A stretch of DNA of 64,000 nucleotides from Agapanthus africanus (GCA_030015575.1 CM057337.1:298430044-298494043); one strand, 5' to 3'. Counted from the first letter of the stretch, positions 36,234-49,749 are shown. Notes: generated from the letters alone by a model not told the origin. Numbers and translations: made by a program.

Positions 36234-38430
36234 TGTTAGTTATACGTATGCCCTAGAGGCCATTACTGTACATACGATGTATATTGTAGTGGTTGCTAGG
36301 ACATATATAGGGAGGACTTTCTTGCTCGACATGATAGTATGCTATCTGGTTGTAATTTATCATAACATGTACTCTGATTGTCTCTATGTTACATGTTGAT
36401 AAAGCCCTTAGGATATGTACTCGACTACTGGGACTATGATGAGATCAAACTAGTGGGGCCACGGTAGTCGACGAGCACATCCTATAACTGTTCCTAGTCG
36501 AGGGTGTATCGAGACAGGGCATCGATACACCAGAGTAGACTAGCGTATGCGCATCTTGACCCATATGATGGGCGATGGATGATCCCATATCCATCGGTGT
36601 TTGACATCAAGGATGGTGTACGGGTGCTTAGTGGAGACTGGGTATACTGGACGGACTCGCCGAGAACTCCCAGATGGTATTATACCTTACGTCAGATGGC
36701 AGTTCTCTGGTGACACTGGTACAGCTTAGTCTGTTGACCCGAGATCATCATAGAGTCTTGTGTGATTCCCACTGTGCTTTGATTTCCATCATACCACGTC
36801 CAAGAGGGCGTGCAAAAAGGTGGTTTTTGGGTACAGTCCCGAATCACATGGAGGCAATGAGCAATAGGAGGGGATTCGTCTCTCCCGGTATAGGGAGTTG
36901 ATGTTGCGCTGTGTTCGATTGGCTATAACCGGAAATCCCTGGCCAGGGTTGCTGAGATTTATTGGTAAGTGTTACCAGTAGTTTCTTGAACTGTTGTAGA
37001 CCTCATATCGACACGACTTATCAAGCTACTGGGGTCTGACGTTTACCACCCGTAGGCGAGATATGCGACATATCAGACGACGAGACCGGACTGTACGAGA
37101 GTGTTACTGATTGAATTCGCAGGAGAACTAGCGGGCTTGCTTGTTGATCTTTTGATCGCTCAATACCCGGGTGGCCGTTACGTTTAGCAGACCGCTTGCG
37201 GCTTGTGGGTGTTTGATATGATCATCACCTACTACCGGCGTATTGACGAGTCTTTAGAGTCCTACACGGGGGTTTCCTGGCTCAAGAGAAACGGAGTAGG
37301 TGCACATATGTGATATGTGCGGGACCGAGATTAATACGATATGAGATACCGTATTCTATTCTCGCGATTTGTAACATTGATCGGTTGTATGCGATATAGC
37401 CGGGTTATCGGATCAAGTGTTGATTCGATAAGTAGTTACACATGATATTAGTCGGTTATTGCCGGATTATTAAATCAAGAGTTGATTTAATAATTTAATG
37501 TATAATTATATATTTAATATATTACATTGCATTAACTAGTATTAGCTCACTTAAGATTTATTTTCTCACTTGTTTGTGCACATTGTTTATATATGATATA
37601 TGCAAGTGTAGATGATTGTATCATGCTTGATGATACATCAAAGATGGGTGTATGAGACTTATACCAAGATTAGGATAAAGATTAGGGTTTTGTTTATATC
37701 TTAAGAATAAGAAGAAAAAAAGACTTTGTCAAAGTTCTCAAGTTTTCATGAAGCTTGTGGAAACATTGACAAAGTCAACTCTTTTGTCATTCGTAAGGAT
37801 ATTTAGTTAACCCAACCCTTAACCTAATGCTTTGGTTAATTCTCTACATGAGTTAAGCATGATAGCTTAACTCACCCATGGTTACATTATTGAGAGAATA
37901 ATAATTCATATGATGAGATTATTCTTTCTTTTTCTTCTTCTTCATCAAGCTCCATGAAAAGCTTACTAGCTCCAATGGTGCCATGAGAAAAAGTGTGAGA
38001 AAATCAATTCTAAAGTGAGCCCACTTCCTACTTCTTCATCCTCTATCACTAGCCATGTAGTAGAGTGTGTTCTCTTCACAAAGTTCATGACATAGTGAAG
38101 GAATAGCTTGAGTTAGTGTCTCCCCGACGTAGATCATCTTCGGCCTCGAAGTCATCGAAGCAAGCATGTTCGTTCTTCTTGTGGAGCTTATCTAGAGTCC
38201 GGAGTTCACGATCGCTGCGAAAGGGACATCTACATGGAGCTTAAGAAGTGAAGGACTGGATCTACCAAGGTTGTAATCCCTCTCACTTAGTGTTAAAGAG
38301 TTTAACATGCTTGTTTTCGCCTAAACCCTAGTTTAAAGATCCGGCTTCGGGTTGTTCGGCATGGCTAAAATTTTAATCGGGCACGGTTAATGCTTCGTAG
38401 ACCCTAGTGCGCATGCCTAGCAACCCTACA
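36234..38430 (+). repeat. C 3' LTR (2,197 bp)
   Basis: Starts TGTTAGTTATACGTATGCCC and ends CAACCCTACA, followed by the TSD ATTAC. Collinear with the 5' LTR apart from the 58-bp duplication and scattered substitutions. Confidence 0.93.
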
Positions 38431-39201
38431 ATTACAGATATGAGATCCTGATCCGGTATCCAATACCCAGGAAGTAGGGTTAACTGACATACAGTTCTCT
38501 ATTACAAACACACCCGAAGCCGAAGCCACAACATGCTTCGAATTCTGGCTGCTGGCTTTGCAAGCCCTGCAATCCTTCTGCCATTGTTCATTCCTGTAAC
38601 AATAGGAACATCCCTCTTTTACTACATCCAGTCCCGAAACTTCTGCCCTTCCCTTTCTTTCTACTTCCCTGGTTTCCTTCAGGGTAGTAGGTAGAGACTG
38701 TTGAACTAAGTCAGCATCTGACCCGTTCTTCAACGTGGTCTTCAAGTCCGTGAGCTCAAAAGAGCTGGTCTCTGTAAGGACGTTGCCCCCTACAGATGAC
38801 CCGATAGCCAACCTCGCTGGAAGCAATTCGTTCGAGGTTTCATAACTTGCGATACAAGATTGCTCTATATATAAATCTTTGTTATGGAGGAAGATAGAAA
38901 CTAAATCTATCTTCTCGTGCTGCATCTGGTATGCACCGTCAACTGAGGCTAACACGAGGCACTTGGCTTTCGCACAGTCTTTTTCCGATGTCTTGCGGAT
39001 ATGAATATCCGTGACAGGGGATACTGGACCTGAGACGGCAGGGGTTGGATTAGTTAAGGGGTGTCCCAGCTTGTCATAGGCAATGGACATCTGGACAGAC
39101 CTTTGCCAGTCATAACAGTCAGATTCAGTCATTTTATTATCTAGATGTAACCTAGGTGTGGTCACTGGGTCGCTGCAATTAAGAGAGAGAGAAGAAAACA
39201 C
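38431..39201 (-). pseudogene. A gag-protease remnant
   Basis: Starts MFSSLSLNCSD and reads DNKMTESDCYDWQRSVQMSI and YDKLGHPLTN, the usual start of copia gag. A degenerate zinc-knuckle region CSYCYRNEQWQKDC follows, then the protease start TSWVLDTGSGSHICN. It is cut off by the C insertion, after which pol homology continues at 16471. It is a fossil. Confidence 0.8.
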
Positions 39202-40438
39202 TCAGCATGATGCTCTTACAAGTTTAGATTGGTTTTTAATTTATCTAAACAGGATGGCTCCCACTGTCTCTCGAATCCCTCCTCAAACCATAAAGAAAGA
39301 ATTAGTCGGGATCATTCTCACCGTACAATACTTGCTTAACCGTTCAGCCAGGCCAGTGTCGGTACTTCGAGAAAGGTTTTCCAACGCTTTCGTGAAGTTC
39401 CATAATTAAGTAACCTCTTTTCCCTGTGGGCGTAGCCCCGCTGACACCTTTCTAAACACCTACTTGGTTTATAGCATTGATTGTTAAGTGAGAAAGTTCT
39501 CGAGGAGTAGCATATACTCACAGTAGGATCGGGATCCAAATATCATCGCGTGACAAAACTAAAGGAATCCTACCAGAATCATCACACTCCAAATAGTATG
39601 CAGCGCTAGCAAGTTTCAATTCTTTTGAAACTCCCGATGTGGATTTTTGCCCCATGCTCTTATGATCTTGACTAAGGCCAACAAATCATAAGTCACATGT
39701 CAAGTTCTACCCGTCGTTGTCCAGGTTGATTTGAACCCACCCGTATATACCCTTGACTATGGCCAACAAAGTAATACGACTGTCCCAAACCAACGCATCT
39801 ATCTATGCAACATATGAATACCCACCAGCTACCAAACACTGTGCCTTGACTAAGGCCAACAAACACAGCTTGAATACTGTTGGATATTCATATGAAACGA
39901 CGGAGGGCTACGGATGGTTTTGGCGAAACCGTGAACGTAATGAACTTGATATAATCGATGGAACGAGATAGCCTTTAAAAGGAGTGATTCAAGCTCCGCG
40001 TTTTAAAAGTTGGTTTTTGAAAAGAACCGAGTGGTTTTGAAAGTGTTCCAACGACTTTTACTCGGTTTATTTTCTTGCATTAATTTTTAATGCGTCCCAT
40101 CATTTAATCCTACCATTGCAGAAAACAACCAAAATATGGCGTACGCTTATGCCATCCGCATTCGCCACGGGGCCCCGTCATCACCCGTTAGGTTACTTAA
40201 CTAACGACAGAGCGAGGGCTGGACTAGCGCGGATGCAAAACATAAGCAACACCTAAATAGATATCAATATAGATATATATAGCAATGATAGCCAATCCAG
40301 ATCACAGATGAACACTTTGGATATACTAGGAATCCGTGATTCGTTCGAGCCTGCAACGAAAAGCGGATTACACGGTCGCGATAAATAACCAATACCCCAC
40401 CCTAGACCTCTACGGGTGTGGCAAACTACCCGCCAAGT
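39202..40438 (-). other. A leader region
   Basis: No intact ORF. Homologous to the C leader on the opposite strand: three copies of a TTGGCCTTAGTCAAG-like repeat (about 39670, 39755, 39848) match the TTGACCTTGTCAAG repeats of C, and the end near 40310-40438 matches 32110-32210. The D LTR interrupts it at 40439. Confidence 0.65.
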
Positions 40439-41820
40439 TGTTGGAGATAGTGCCCTCAGAGTCAATTATTGGATCACAGGCACGTGATTGCAATGGTTGA
40501 GAGAGGACCTATACCGGTAGGACAGTCTTATTCGAGATGATAGTATGCTATCTAGTTTATCTTTATCATCGTGTACTGCTTTAGGTGACCTTACGAGTCG
40601 GTATTACACGTTGATAGAGCCCCTTGGATTCTTGCTTGACTACCAGCAGTATGAGGGCGATCATATACGTGGGAGCTGGAGTCTATAAGCAAATCCTTAA
40701 AAGGTCCCTAGTAGTGGGAGTTTCGAAACAGGGCATCGATTCTCCAGAGTAGACTAGTGTATACAGTCGAGACCCCAACGAGGGGCGGTGGCCGGTCTCA
40801 CAAGCCACTAGTGTCAGTTGGTTCACCTAAGATGTATGCAGGTGCTCATTGGGTTATGAGTACACCGGACAGGAATCACCGGGAACCTGCTAGTTGGTAT
40901 TATACCTGACGTCACATAGCAGTTCCCTGGTGACATGTGTACATGTTAGTTCATCGACCTGAGATCGTCATTTTTCTCGTGTGAGTTCCTACTGTACTTA
41001 GATTACTACCCTACCACGCTCAAAGGAGACGTGCAAACAGTTTTTAGTTGGGTACAGTCCCGAGCCACATGGAGGCAGTGAGCGTATCTGCAGGGGTTCG
41101 ACTCTCCCGCTATTGGGGGTGAGGTCGCGCTGTGTCTAGGAGAGCCAGTACATGAAAAGTCCTTGGCCAAGGCAGGAGATTTACTGGTAGGTATTCCAGT
41201 AGTATCTCAGGGTGTTCTGGGCTACACTCCGACACGACTTATATCGCTATTGGGGGTCTGACTTTTACCAACCCCCTAGGCCCGCCATGCAATGCTCATA
41301 GACGAACGGACCGGACTGTACGGATATTATCACTGACAGGCTCGGTAGGGCGTCAGGCTGAGTTCGCTCACAGACGTCCCTTTTTGTCAGTACCTGGTAG
41401 CCCGTTACGTATTGGCTAATACCTATGACGAGCTAGTGGTTAAATCCACAACCAAAGTATTGACGAGTGTTTAGAGTCCCCCACAGACCAGTTTCTCAAG
41501 TTTCGGGCGAAACGCTGTAGAGGCCGTATGGAGATATGGCAGGGTTCGATCAGATACGTGCGGTATTGCACGGATCGTGATTGGACGGATTTTACTAGCC
41601 GGCTTTGGCTTAAGCCGGATCCTAGTATTAGACAGTGTAATTTTGTCTCTTTGCATTTGTCTTCAGTGGGAATACAAATGCGGGCATGTATATGCAGTAG
41701 TGAGGTTTTCCTGTAATTTATTACGGGATCAATTTTCTGAAGTTGCCAGTTTGCATTCTGTTCCGGCCGGTTTTCCTTTGTTCTTTCGCGGCCGGACTTT
41801 TCGTTGGAGGGGGTTAATTG
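40439..41820 (+). repeat. D: Angela-like copia LTR, 5' 1,382 bp
   Basis: Begins TGTTGGAGATAGTGCCC inside the A leader with no polypurine tract before it. It is therefore a 5' LTR or a solo LTR. It matches B1 and the reverse complement of E. At 41820 the E LTR starts in opposite orientation, which I read as E inserted into D. It holds a perfect TGACGTCA at 40907-40914. Confidence 0.8.
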
Positions 41821-44075
41821 TGTAAGTGCACGGCGGCGCCCCGGCTGTCAATCCGACGCCAAAATGCGGAAGCGAAAAACTTTAATTTTGCAAACTAGCA
41901 AACCGGCACCACCGCGCACTAAAACCCGGATCGAACCATTAACTAGTCCTAGCTAACTACAAGATGGGGATTAGAGATATACCGACTGATCCGAGTCTTC
42001 CGGTCTTCTCGTCGTCGTCCCGATCTCCCGCGGAATGTCCTGTCTCCACCTCGTCGCCGGAAGTGCACCACATCGCCTACATCTTTTACGGGCTCCCACC
42101 TCTATGCCGAGGCAACTCGGGCACGAAGCTGGCTAGTCGACGTGCCCAAGGTTTGCTGTAAAATGTGTAGTGAGCTATTTGTGTCTCTAGGGGTTTTGGG
42201 AGTTGCCATTGGTGGAGGAAATGAACTAAGCTTTTTGGAGATGGTGTTGTGGGATTTTTCCAACATGAAATGAACCAAAATCCCACACTACAAATTTTGG
42301 GCAGCCCCATGAGGAATGGCCGGCCATCACCAGTGAGGGGAGAGTGAGAATGAGAGTGTTCTCCAAAAATGGGAGCCACTCCTCAATCATACAAGAGAGA
42401 GAGGAATGGTTATCATGCAAAAAAATGATAGCTAAGAAAGTCCAACACTCAAACAACAATCATCACTTCCAAAAGTCATGCCATCATCAACAACCATATC
42501 ATATAAAAGTCAAGCCATGATGGATGAAGAAGTCAAATGGTCAAGTGATGGTTTATCATCATGATCCAATAAAATGCAAAGAACACCCTCCACAAATGCT
42601 TATTTGCACAAATGCAAATAAGCCCTCCTCCACCAATCTTCGGCCAATGAACGATACAAAGAAATATGGCCGAAACGAAAAGCAAACTGGCAACTCCAGA
42701 AAACTGGTCCCGTAATAAATTACAGGAAAACCCCGATACTGTGTATACACACCCGCATTTGTATTCCGACCGAAATACAAATGCAATGAGACAAAGTCTA
42801 CACTGTACTATACTAGGATCCGGCTTAAACCAAAACCGGCTAGTAATATCCGTCCGATCCTGATCCGTGCAATACCGCACGTATCTGATCGAACCCTGCC
42901 ATATATCCATATGGCCTCTAGTACTAACTGTCCGATCCTGATCCGTGCAATACCGCACGTATCTGATTGGACCTTGCCATATCTCCATAAGGCCTCTACA
43001 GCGTTTCGCCCGAAAACTTGAGCAACTGAATATGGGGGACTCTAAAGACTCGTCAACACCTTGGTTGTGGATTTAACCACTAGCACGTCAGAGGTATAAG
43101 CCAATACGTAACGGGCTACCAGGTATTGACCAAAAGGGACGTCTGTGAGCGAATTCATCCTGACACCCTACTGAGCCTGTCAGTGACAATATCCGTACAG
43201 TCCGGTCCGTTCGTCTATGAGCATCGTATGGCGGGCCTAAAGGGTTGGTAAAAGTCAGACCCCCAAAAGCGGTACAAGTCGTGTCGGAGTGTAGCCCAGA
43301 ACACCCTGAGATACTACTGGAATACCTACCAGTAAATCTCCTGCCTCGGCCGAGGGCTTCATGTAATGGCTCTCCTAGACACAGCGCGACCTCACCCCCA
43401 ATACCGGGAGAGACGAACCCCTGAAGATCCGCTCACTGCCTCCATGTGGCTCGGGACTGTACCCAACTAAAACCTGTTTGCACGTCTCCTTTGAGCGTGG
43501 TAGGGTAGTAATCAAAGTACAGAGGGAACTCACACGAGACAAATGACGATCCCAGGTTGATGAACTAACCTGTACACATGTCACCAGGGAACTGCTATCT
43601 GACGTTAGGTATAAGACCAACTAGCATGTTCCCGGCGAGTCCTGTCCGGTGTACTCATAACCCAATGAGAACCTGTATACATCTTAGGTGATCCAACTGA
43701 CACCAATGGGTTGTGGGACCGGCCACCGCCCCTCGTCGGGGTCTCGACTGTATACACTAGTCTACTCTGGAGTATCGATGCCCTGTCTCGAAACTCCCAC
43801 GACTAGGGACCTTTTAAGGATGTGCTTATAGACCCCAGCTCCCACTTATATGATCGTCCTCATACTGCTGGTGGTCAAGCAAGAATCCTAGGGGCTCTAT
43901 CAACGTGTAATAGCGACATGTCAGGTCACCTAAAGCAGTACACGATGATAAAGATAAACCAGATAGCATACTATCATCTCGAGTAAGACTGTCCTACTGG
44001 GACAGGTCCTCCCTCAATCATTGCAATCACAAGCCTGTGATCCAATAATTGACTCTGAGGGCACTATCTCCAACA
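41821..44075 (-). repeat. E 3' LTR (2,255 bp)
   Basis: On the minus strand it starts TGTTGGAGATAGTGCCC at 44075 and ends CACTTACA at 41821. The polypurine tract GTGCAAGTGGGAGAT lies at 44076-44090 (minus). An internal duplication of about 78 bp (42853-43005, CCGATCCTGATCCGTGC twice) is specific to this copy. Confidence 0.85.
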
Positions 44076-46738
44076 ATCTCCCACTTGCACTCAAGGCTAA
44101 TTATTGCGATGTCGCATACTCACAGCTCGTGTGATACCGAACACCCAACTCCTCTACTAGTCAGTCTCACAATACTCGTTTGCGAAACTATTGCGTTCGA
44201 GGAATAGCCTCAGTGAGTGGATCCGCCTTGATGTTTCTTTCTATGTCTCTCTATATCTCATGTTCGCGGAGAAAGCTATCTCCCGAAATGAGCAATACTT
44301 GTCTTAGAATGTGTCTGGATGTCTGATGGGACCTAGCTCATAAATGAACTCCAAATCCAAACTTCTTAGACTGTATCGTCAACTGAATTTAATCAGTATC
44401 CTGCGTCATGCCTCCCTCAGTATTTCCTTGGACCACCTGTCCAAAATACTGCCCCTCGTCTGAGGGAAATCTATAACTCTGACAACCTCCTTGTCGTCCA
44501 GGTCATCTTGGAAGCCTGGAATGATAACTGTCTCCCAAAAGAGGCTGTCGTTATCATATCCCTAGAACATCCACTTATGTTCTAAAACTGCTTCCGACTG
44601 TTTCTCCCGGATTGGATCAATGTCAACTTATTGCATCCAGTGCAAGAACAACATCTGGTGTGGTACTTGATATCTCATGATTGACTCAATTGTCTGAGCA
44701 AGTGATCTGCCAATCATGCACATCCCTCTCCTTTTTAGTCTATAAGACACCTTTAGAGAGGGTGACTCCATCACCTGCAGGTACGCTACCGTGCCAGGAG
44801 TCGTCCATTCTAAATACTCTTAGAATGCTGTCTAAGTACCCAGATTGGGAAACTACCCATATCTAGATCTAAAACCATAGATCTAGTAACCAGTATGTCG
44901 ATATAATGTCCAAGTCCCATGTGGAGAAACCACTGTGTGACGACCAAAGTATAACCGATCGTAGTATAGGAATATCACTTCCCACTCTGTGTATGTCATC
45001 CAAATGACATCACACCCTACTACCTTCTCAACAGATCCATCCCCTATTCTGATGAAGTCAAGCCTATGACTGTCATATCAGAAATAAATGATCTATCTCC
45101 GCTACATCTGCTTTAGTCTATAAATAGACATAAGCCACCTGTCCACCAATGCTTCCGCTGCTCCCACTGACTACGACAACCCTCTGGCAAAGTCATATAG
45201 ACGTTCACTTCTAAAGCCAGTTTAGAACGACGCTATACTCATCCTCCTGCCGGGTCTCATGGTCTGGAACAACAGCAATAGCAAGTCTGGGTAAACAAGA
45301 ACCTCCCTGCCACCGTCCTTGAGCATACCGAAGTACCTCTGGGGTGCCTGAGGTTACCCACCGTATCTGCAGAGTGGCCAATAGAATGTCAAACCAGATT
45401 GAATCTTTTGGTTCCTATCAAATCTTCAGTAATCGTTTGTGGTTCTGGAATCACTTCCAGTTCTACCATACTCCCACTACTGTTTTCTGAAAAATCCATT
45501 TTATTTAAAACTGTGGCGAGTTCAGAACAATATCACTATTGATCTTCCAGATGGTAGAAAGTCAACCCTCGTCAAAGCCTGGGTCAACCCACAAACAGCC
45601 ATTACAGAAACGTGCCTTGAGTTATCCAGAGTCTGGTCTTAATCATAAGCCGGACAACTCCCCGTACCTTAACAACGTTAAGATATGAACTGTTCTATAT
45701 CCAATATAGAACCAGAGGCACTGATCTTAAATGAACCAGATTCAAATCATGCAGCTATCTCCAGTGCATGTTGACTAAATGGAAGGAGGACGATCAGCGT
45801 TACTCAACTTAGGAATGCTTCCAATTATGAGTAACCTGAAAGAGAAGCAAGTTCTCTTAATCATTACTATCAACTGAATACCATATACAAGTATCTACAT
45901 CTTCGATCACTTTGAAGAATCCCGATACTTGCTACACCTGGTTCTCTACTTTATTCAAATACCTATAACTTCTCAAAATTCGGATCCTGTGTTTCCACGA
46001 AACACCTGTCTAAAAACTAGAGAAGTCATAAGTAAACCGAATATAGTACGAGGACTAACCCCTCTGTCCTGATGGACCCTGGACAACATACAATACTCTG
46101 TATAAGTCCCTTGAGTCTGATAACTCATTCATTGTGTGTAGTAGGTTGAAAACTGTACTTATGGTTAAGAAAAATTACACCGTTGTTTAATGCTCCTTAC
46201 CTAACCATCCACTGATACAGGTAAATGTCATCGACATAATTTCAGAAAGGTATATCTCACTCTATGAAAATAGACGTACAGATGTATCAATTTGAAATTG
46301 GTGCATAACAGCAGATATTCAAAACCAAATATTCGCCTTCCGGCAAACAACCCAGGTGAATTCCTCAAATATCACCGATTACAACGAATCCCGATATAAT
46401 AAGGATGATCACCCAATTCCCAATAAGTTACTCCCACTCATCATCTGTAAAAACTATACAGATGTGAGAATCATACCTGGTAAATACATACCCTGGAGTA
46501 AGGACTAATTGGGAAATCAGTTTTCCTTTAACAGTACACAATGAAACTAAAACATTGAAATGTTTTGATGGGGTATCCCAGTATTCCTAGTAATGCCTCT
46601 TCCAGATTCACGACTGTAACCGTATAATTCTTTGACACCTCTCCAAATCCCTTTTTATGTCTTTAGTCATTACCTTCTGCACACCCTTTTAGGCCAAATG
46701 GTTTTCTTCCTTCCCTACCGTTCGGCACCAGCCTATAG
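44076..46738 (-). mobile_element. E interior, decayed copia pol
   Basis: Collinear with B2 interior (10335-11277) and, further right, with the pol of A: the segment near 45361-45490 parallels A 15117-15245 (integrase to RT junction). No useful frame remains; it is heavily broken. It ends where LTR H starts at 46739. Confidence 0.65.
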
Positions 46739-49700
46739 TGTAACGTTTTGAAAATCGTTTCGGTGAAATTTCGAAAAATCGGTAAAATAAGGGTGTTTTC
46801 TGTAAAAAGTCAAAATACAAATATCTTATTATAAAAATTAAATATACATATTCTAGCTATGTAATTGCTATTATTTGGTGTTTATTGAGCCGCTGGTGAA
46901 ATTTCAAATTTTCTGAAAAAAAAATTATTTATTATTATTTTAAGCCGCCACTAATACATTTAATTAGGGAAAATTACAAATTGGAATGAGTTGGAATAAA
47001 TTTTGTGCATCATAAAACATTAAATAAAATTTTATCATGTGGTTTTTGGAACGAAATCATTTGCCAAAACGGTTTAGAAATTATTGAAGAAAAAAAGGCT
47101 TTTTTTAGCGTAAATGGATGTTTGGGGTATTGTATTTATCATTTTTCATCACCCCACACCCGTACCCACACCCACACACACCCATTCACTTATCCCCTTG
47201 AAGAATTCAGCAGCCCCCACTTTTGTCCCCACTTGGATTTCAAAGAAAAGAAATGAAAGAAAAGAAAAGAAAATGGATAAACGAGTTGGACTTTTGACTT
47301 TGTGTTGACTTGGACTTCCTTACTTGTTACTTTCTCCACCTCACTCTCTCTCCTCCCTCACCCAACCCCCCACACATCTGGCCGAAACCAGCAACCCCCC
47401 AACAGCCCATTTTTCCTCTTCTCCTCTCTCTGTTCCATCAAAGAAAATCAAAGAAAAATCCACTAAAAATCAAGCAAAAATCCAAATCAAAATCCGACTC
47501 CTACCCATTTTAGCTTAACCCGTATAGCATGGGTTTTGGTGACAAGGGAGAATTTTGGAGGGCTATGTGTGCTTGTGGGATCTTCAATTTGTTTGGGTAA
47601 ATTCTAACCCTTTTGCTTAAATTGTTGTTAATTGCTTGTAGTTAGCTTAATTAAGTGTTAATTTGGTTTTATGTGGGTTCAATTGTATGATTAAGGAATT
47701 CTAGTTAGGGTTTTGTTTTGAAATTGGGTTGTGATCACTTGTGCATGGTTTGTGATGTGAGCTAACATCTTGAAAAATTGTTAAAATTTATCTAGTTGCA
47801 TATTACAAGTTGTTACTTGAAAAATGTCCAAATTAAGCTTTTTTGTGCAAACTAGGGTTTTATGAAATGCATTTATATGTGAGATTAAAAATATGGTTAG
47901 GGTTTTTATCATATTATTAACTTTATTAAGTGTAGTTTAACACTTTAGTTCATGGAAATCCAACCTAAATTGTAGTTTGCGCATTTTTTTTGCTATGAAA
48001 TTGTTAAAAAAAATGGTATTTTGTAAACTAGAATATTAGGGTTTTTGGAATTTAATGAGATTAAATTCTGGAAATTGTTTCTATAATTTATTTAAGATAT
48101 TTAATAAATATATTGGCCGCTACATTCATTTAAACATCATGTTTTGTACAAAAACGGCGAATTGTGCTTGCTAGATTTTCGGAAAAGTGACTTTTTAAGT
48201 AAAGTTGGGGTTTTTGTGAGTTTTAACCTAGTTTATATTAAAATTAGTGTTCGTGAATGTGCAAATGAGTGTGATTGGATTTTTCTTGATGGTTTGACGT
48301 TTGTACATCGACATCGAGGGTTGGTTTGACTATTCTTGCATGCGTAGGCGATAGGTTTGGACCTATGCGTGATACGCGTGCCGATTTGATTTTCGTATGC
48401 CGTTTCGATTTCGAATTTAGTTTTAATGCGATACGGTGTGTTATGATATGTAGGTACCCCATGCGGACTTCGAGACGACAAGCAAGCGCGTGGCGACGTC
48501 GGCACCGGCGAGCGAGGACCAGGTGAGTAGATTTCTATCTACGGGGAGAAGTCGGGTGGATGGCGTATAGCACCCCCGCAGTCCGTGGTGGTGTATACGG
48601 ATGCGTATACACACCAACAATTATTATATGTTATTTGGGATTAATAACGTTGCTTAGGATGGATATTGGTGTGTTGGATTACCTTAGTGTTGCGAACCCT
48701 AGGGTAGTGTTGCACTACACATACACACATACATACTTGCATACATTCCTATTGATATGTGCTCATGGGATTCTTTATAGTTATGGGTTCACATGGATAT
48801 GGGACTATGTGTTCACATACGGATTTGAGGATGATACTTGGGATTGAGCTGAGTCGATGAGATTTGATTTGAGGCCGTGAGATCGGTGATATAGCAGGGT
48901 TCGTATCTTAGATATGACATGACGTTGTAGCGGGTCCTTGACGTAGTTTCACACACGACCATGCATACGTAGGCGGTATCAGTATGGTACTAGACGTAGA
49001 TCAGTACCCCGATCATAATATTTGATAAAGAGGATACCAGGTGAATAGTATGATGAATGTAATATTGACCCGTACCCAGATTGGGATGCCGTACGACGGA
49101 TTTACGTACGAGCTATATTGATGATTGATCCGCACTCTTGACTTGGGATGCCTGATTATAGATATGGTATCGGATATGATATTATTGAGGCGGGATCACC
49201 GACTATATATATACAGGTATGTATATGTATCGACTCAGATGATAGGCGGTTTTCCTTACCTGTAGTTCAGCTTGTTGGTTCAACCATATAGTTTAGTGTA
49301 GTTGTTAGATTAGATTAGACTTCTTACCTATTTCAGAAACTAACGAATCGTGGGCATTTTTTTAAAGACAGCCCAAGGGATCCTACGCATATTTCAAAAG
49401 ACATATCTTTTCATAAAAACACCGTAGCCCCTATTTTCAAAACCCCATGATTCGTGTTATTTCAAAGGGCACCATTTGTAGGACTTATATTAGATTAATG
49501 CAGATTAGTTATAGTTGCGTCTAGTTTTCATCTCCCGCTCATTTTTGTGGTCCGCTTCGCATCGCATGCTTATTTTATGTTTCATACTCCATTAGTGATA
49601 TCATGCTGTTAGGACACCAGCACCATTACCGATGATGCGTATGTACCACGTACACTTAATTGCCGGCTCACACACATCTTCATCGGTAATTGCCATGTCA

Positions 49701-49749
49701 CGTACACCTTAGAAAATATTATTGCTTAACTTAGCTAGATAGCTAGTAG
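46739..49749 (+). repeat. H: Tekay/Del-like LTR, left part, interrupted by G
   Basis: Starts TGTAACGTTTTG with no polypurine tract before it, so it is a 5' or solo LTR. From about 48460 it aligns with the reverse complement of the F LTR (22240 down to 21080), including AGGTGAGTAGAT, GGATGGCGTATAGCA and the block CACCAGCACCATTACCGATG. The first 1.7 kb has no counterpart to the captured genes of F. Instead it holds a pyrimidine-rich stretch (47300-47460) and A/T-rich leader-like DNA without a convincing gene. Confidence 0.75.

Larger units (their letters stand above)
16472..38430 (+). mobile_element. C: Angela-like copia element with complete ends, TSD ATTAC, interrupted by F
   Basis: 5' LTR 16472-18726, PBS 18728-18739, polypurine tract 36221-36233, 3' LTR 36234-38430. 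ATTAC occurs immediately before (16467-16471) and after (38431-38435), a clean 5-bp target-site duplication. Homology to element A on both sides rejoins when C is left out. Without F, C is about 10.3 kb. The LTRs differ by a few per cent by eye. The coding interior is far more decayed than the signals, with many breaks. Confidence 0.93.
11278..40438 (-). mobile_element. A: Angela-like Ty1/copia element, split by C, right end outside window
   Basis: Parts in minus-strand order from the right: leader (about 39202-40438, cut by D), gag-protease remnant (38431-39201), then after the C insertion integrase, RT and RNase H (16471-13463), polypurine tract and 3' LTR (13448-11278). Domain order PR-INT-RT-RH is Ty1/copia. 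The LTR length and the RT wording (RFSMKDLGDANYILGIQIYRDRS) fit the Angela/Tork group. It is broken in several places. Its 5' LTR would lie beyond the window. Confidence 0.85.
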
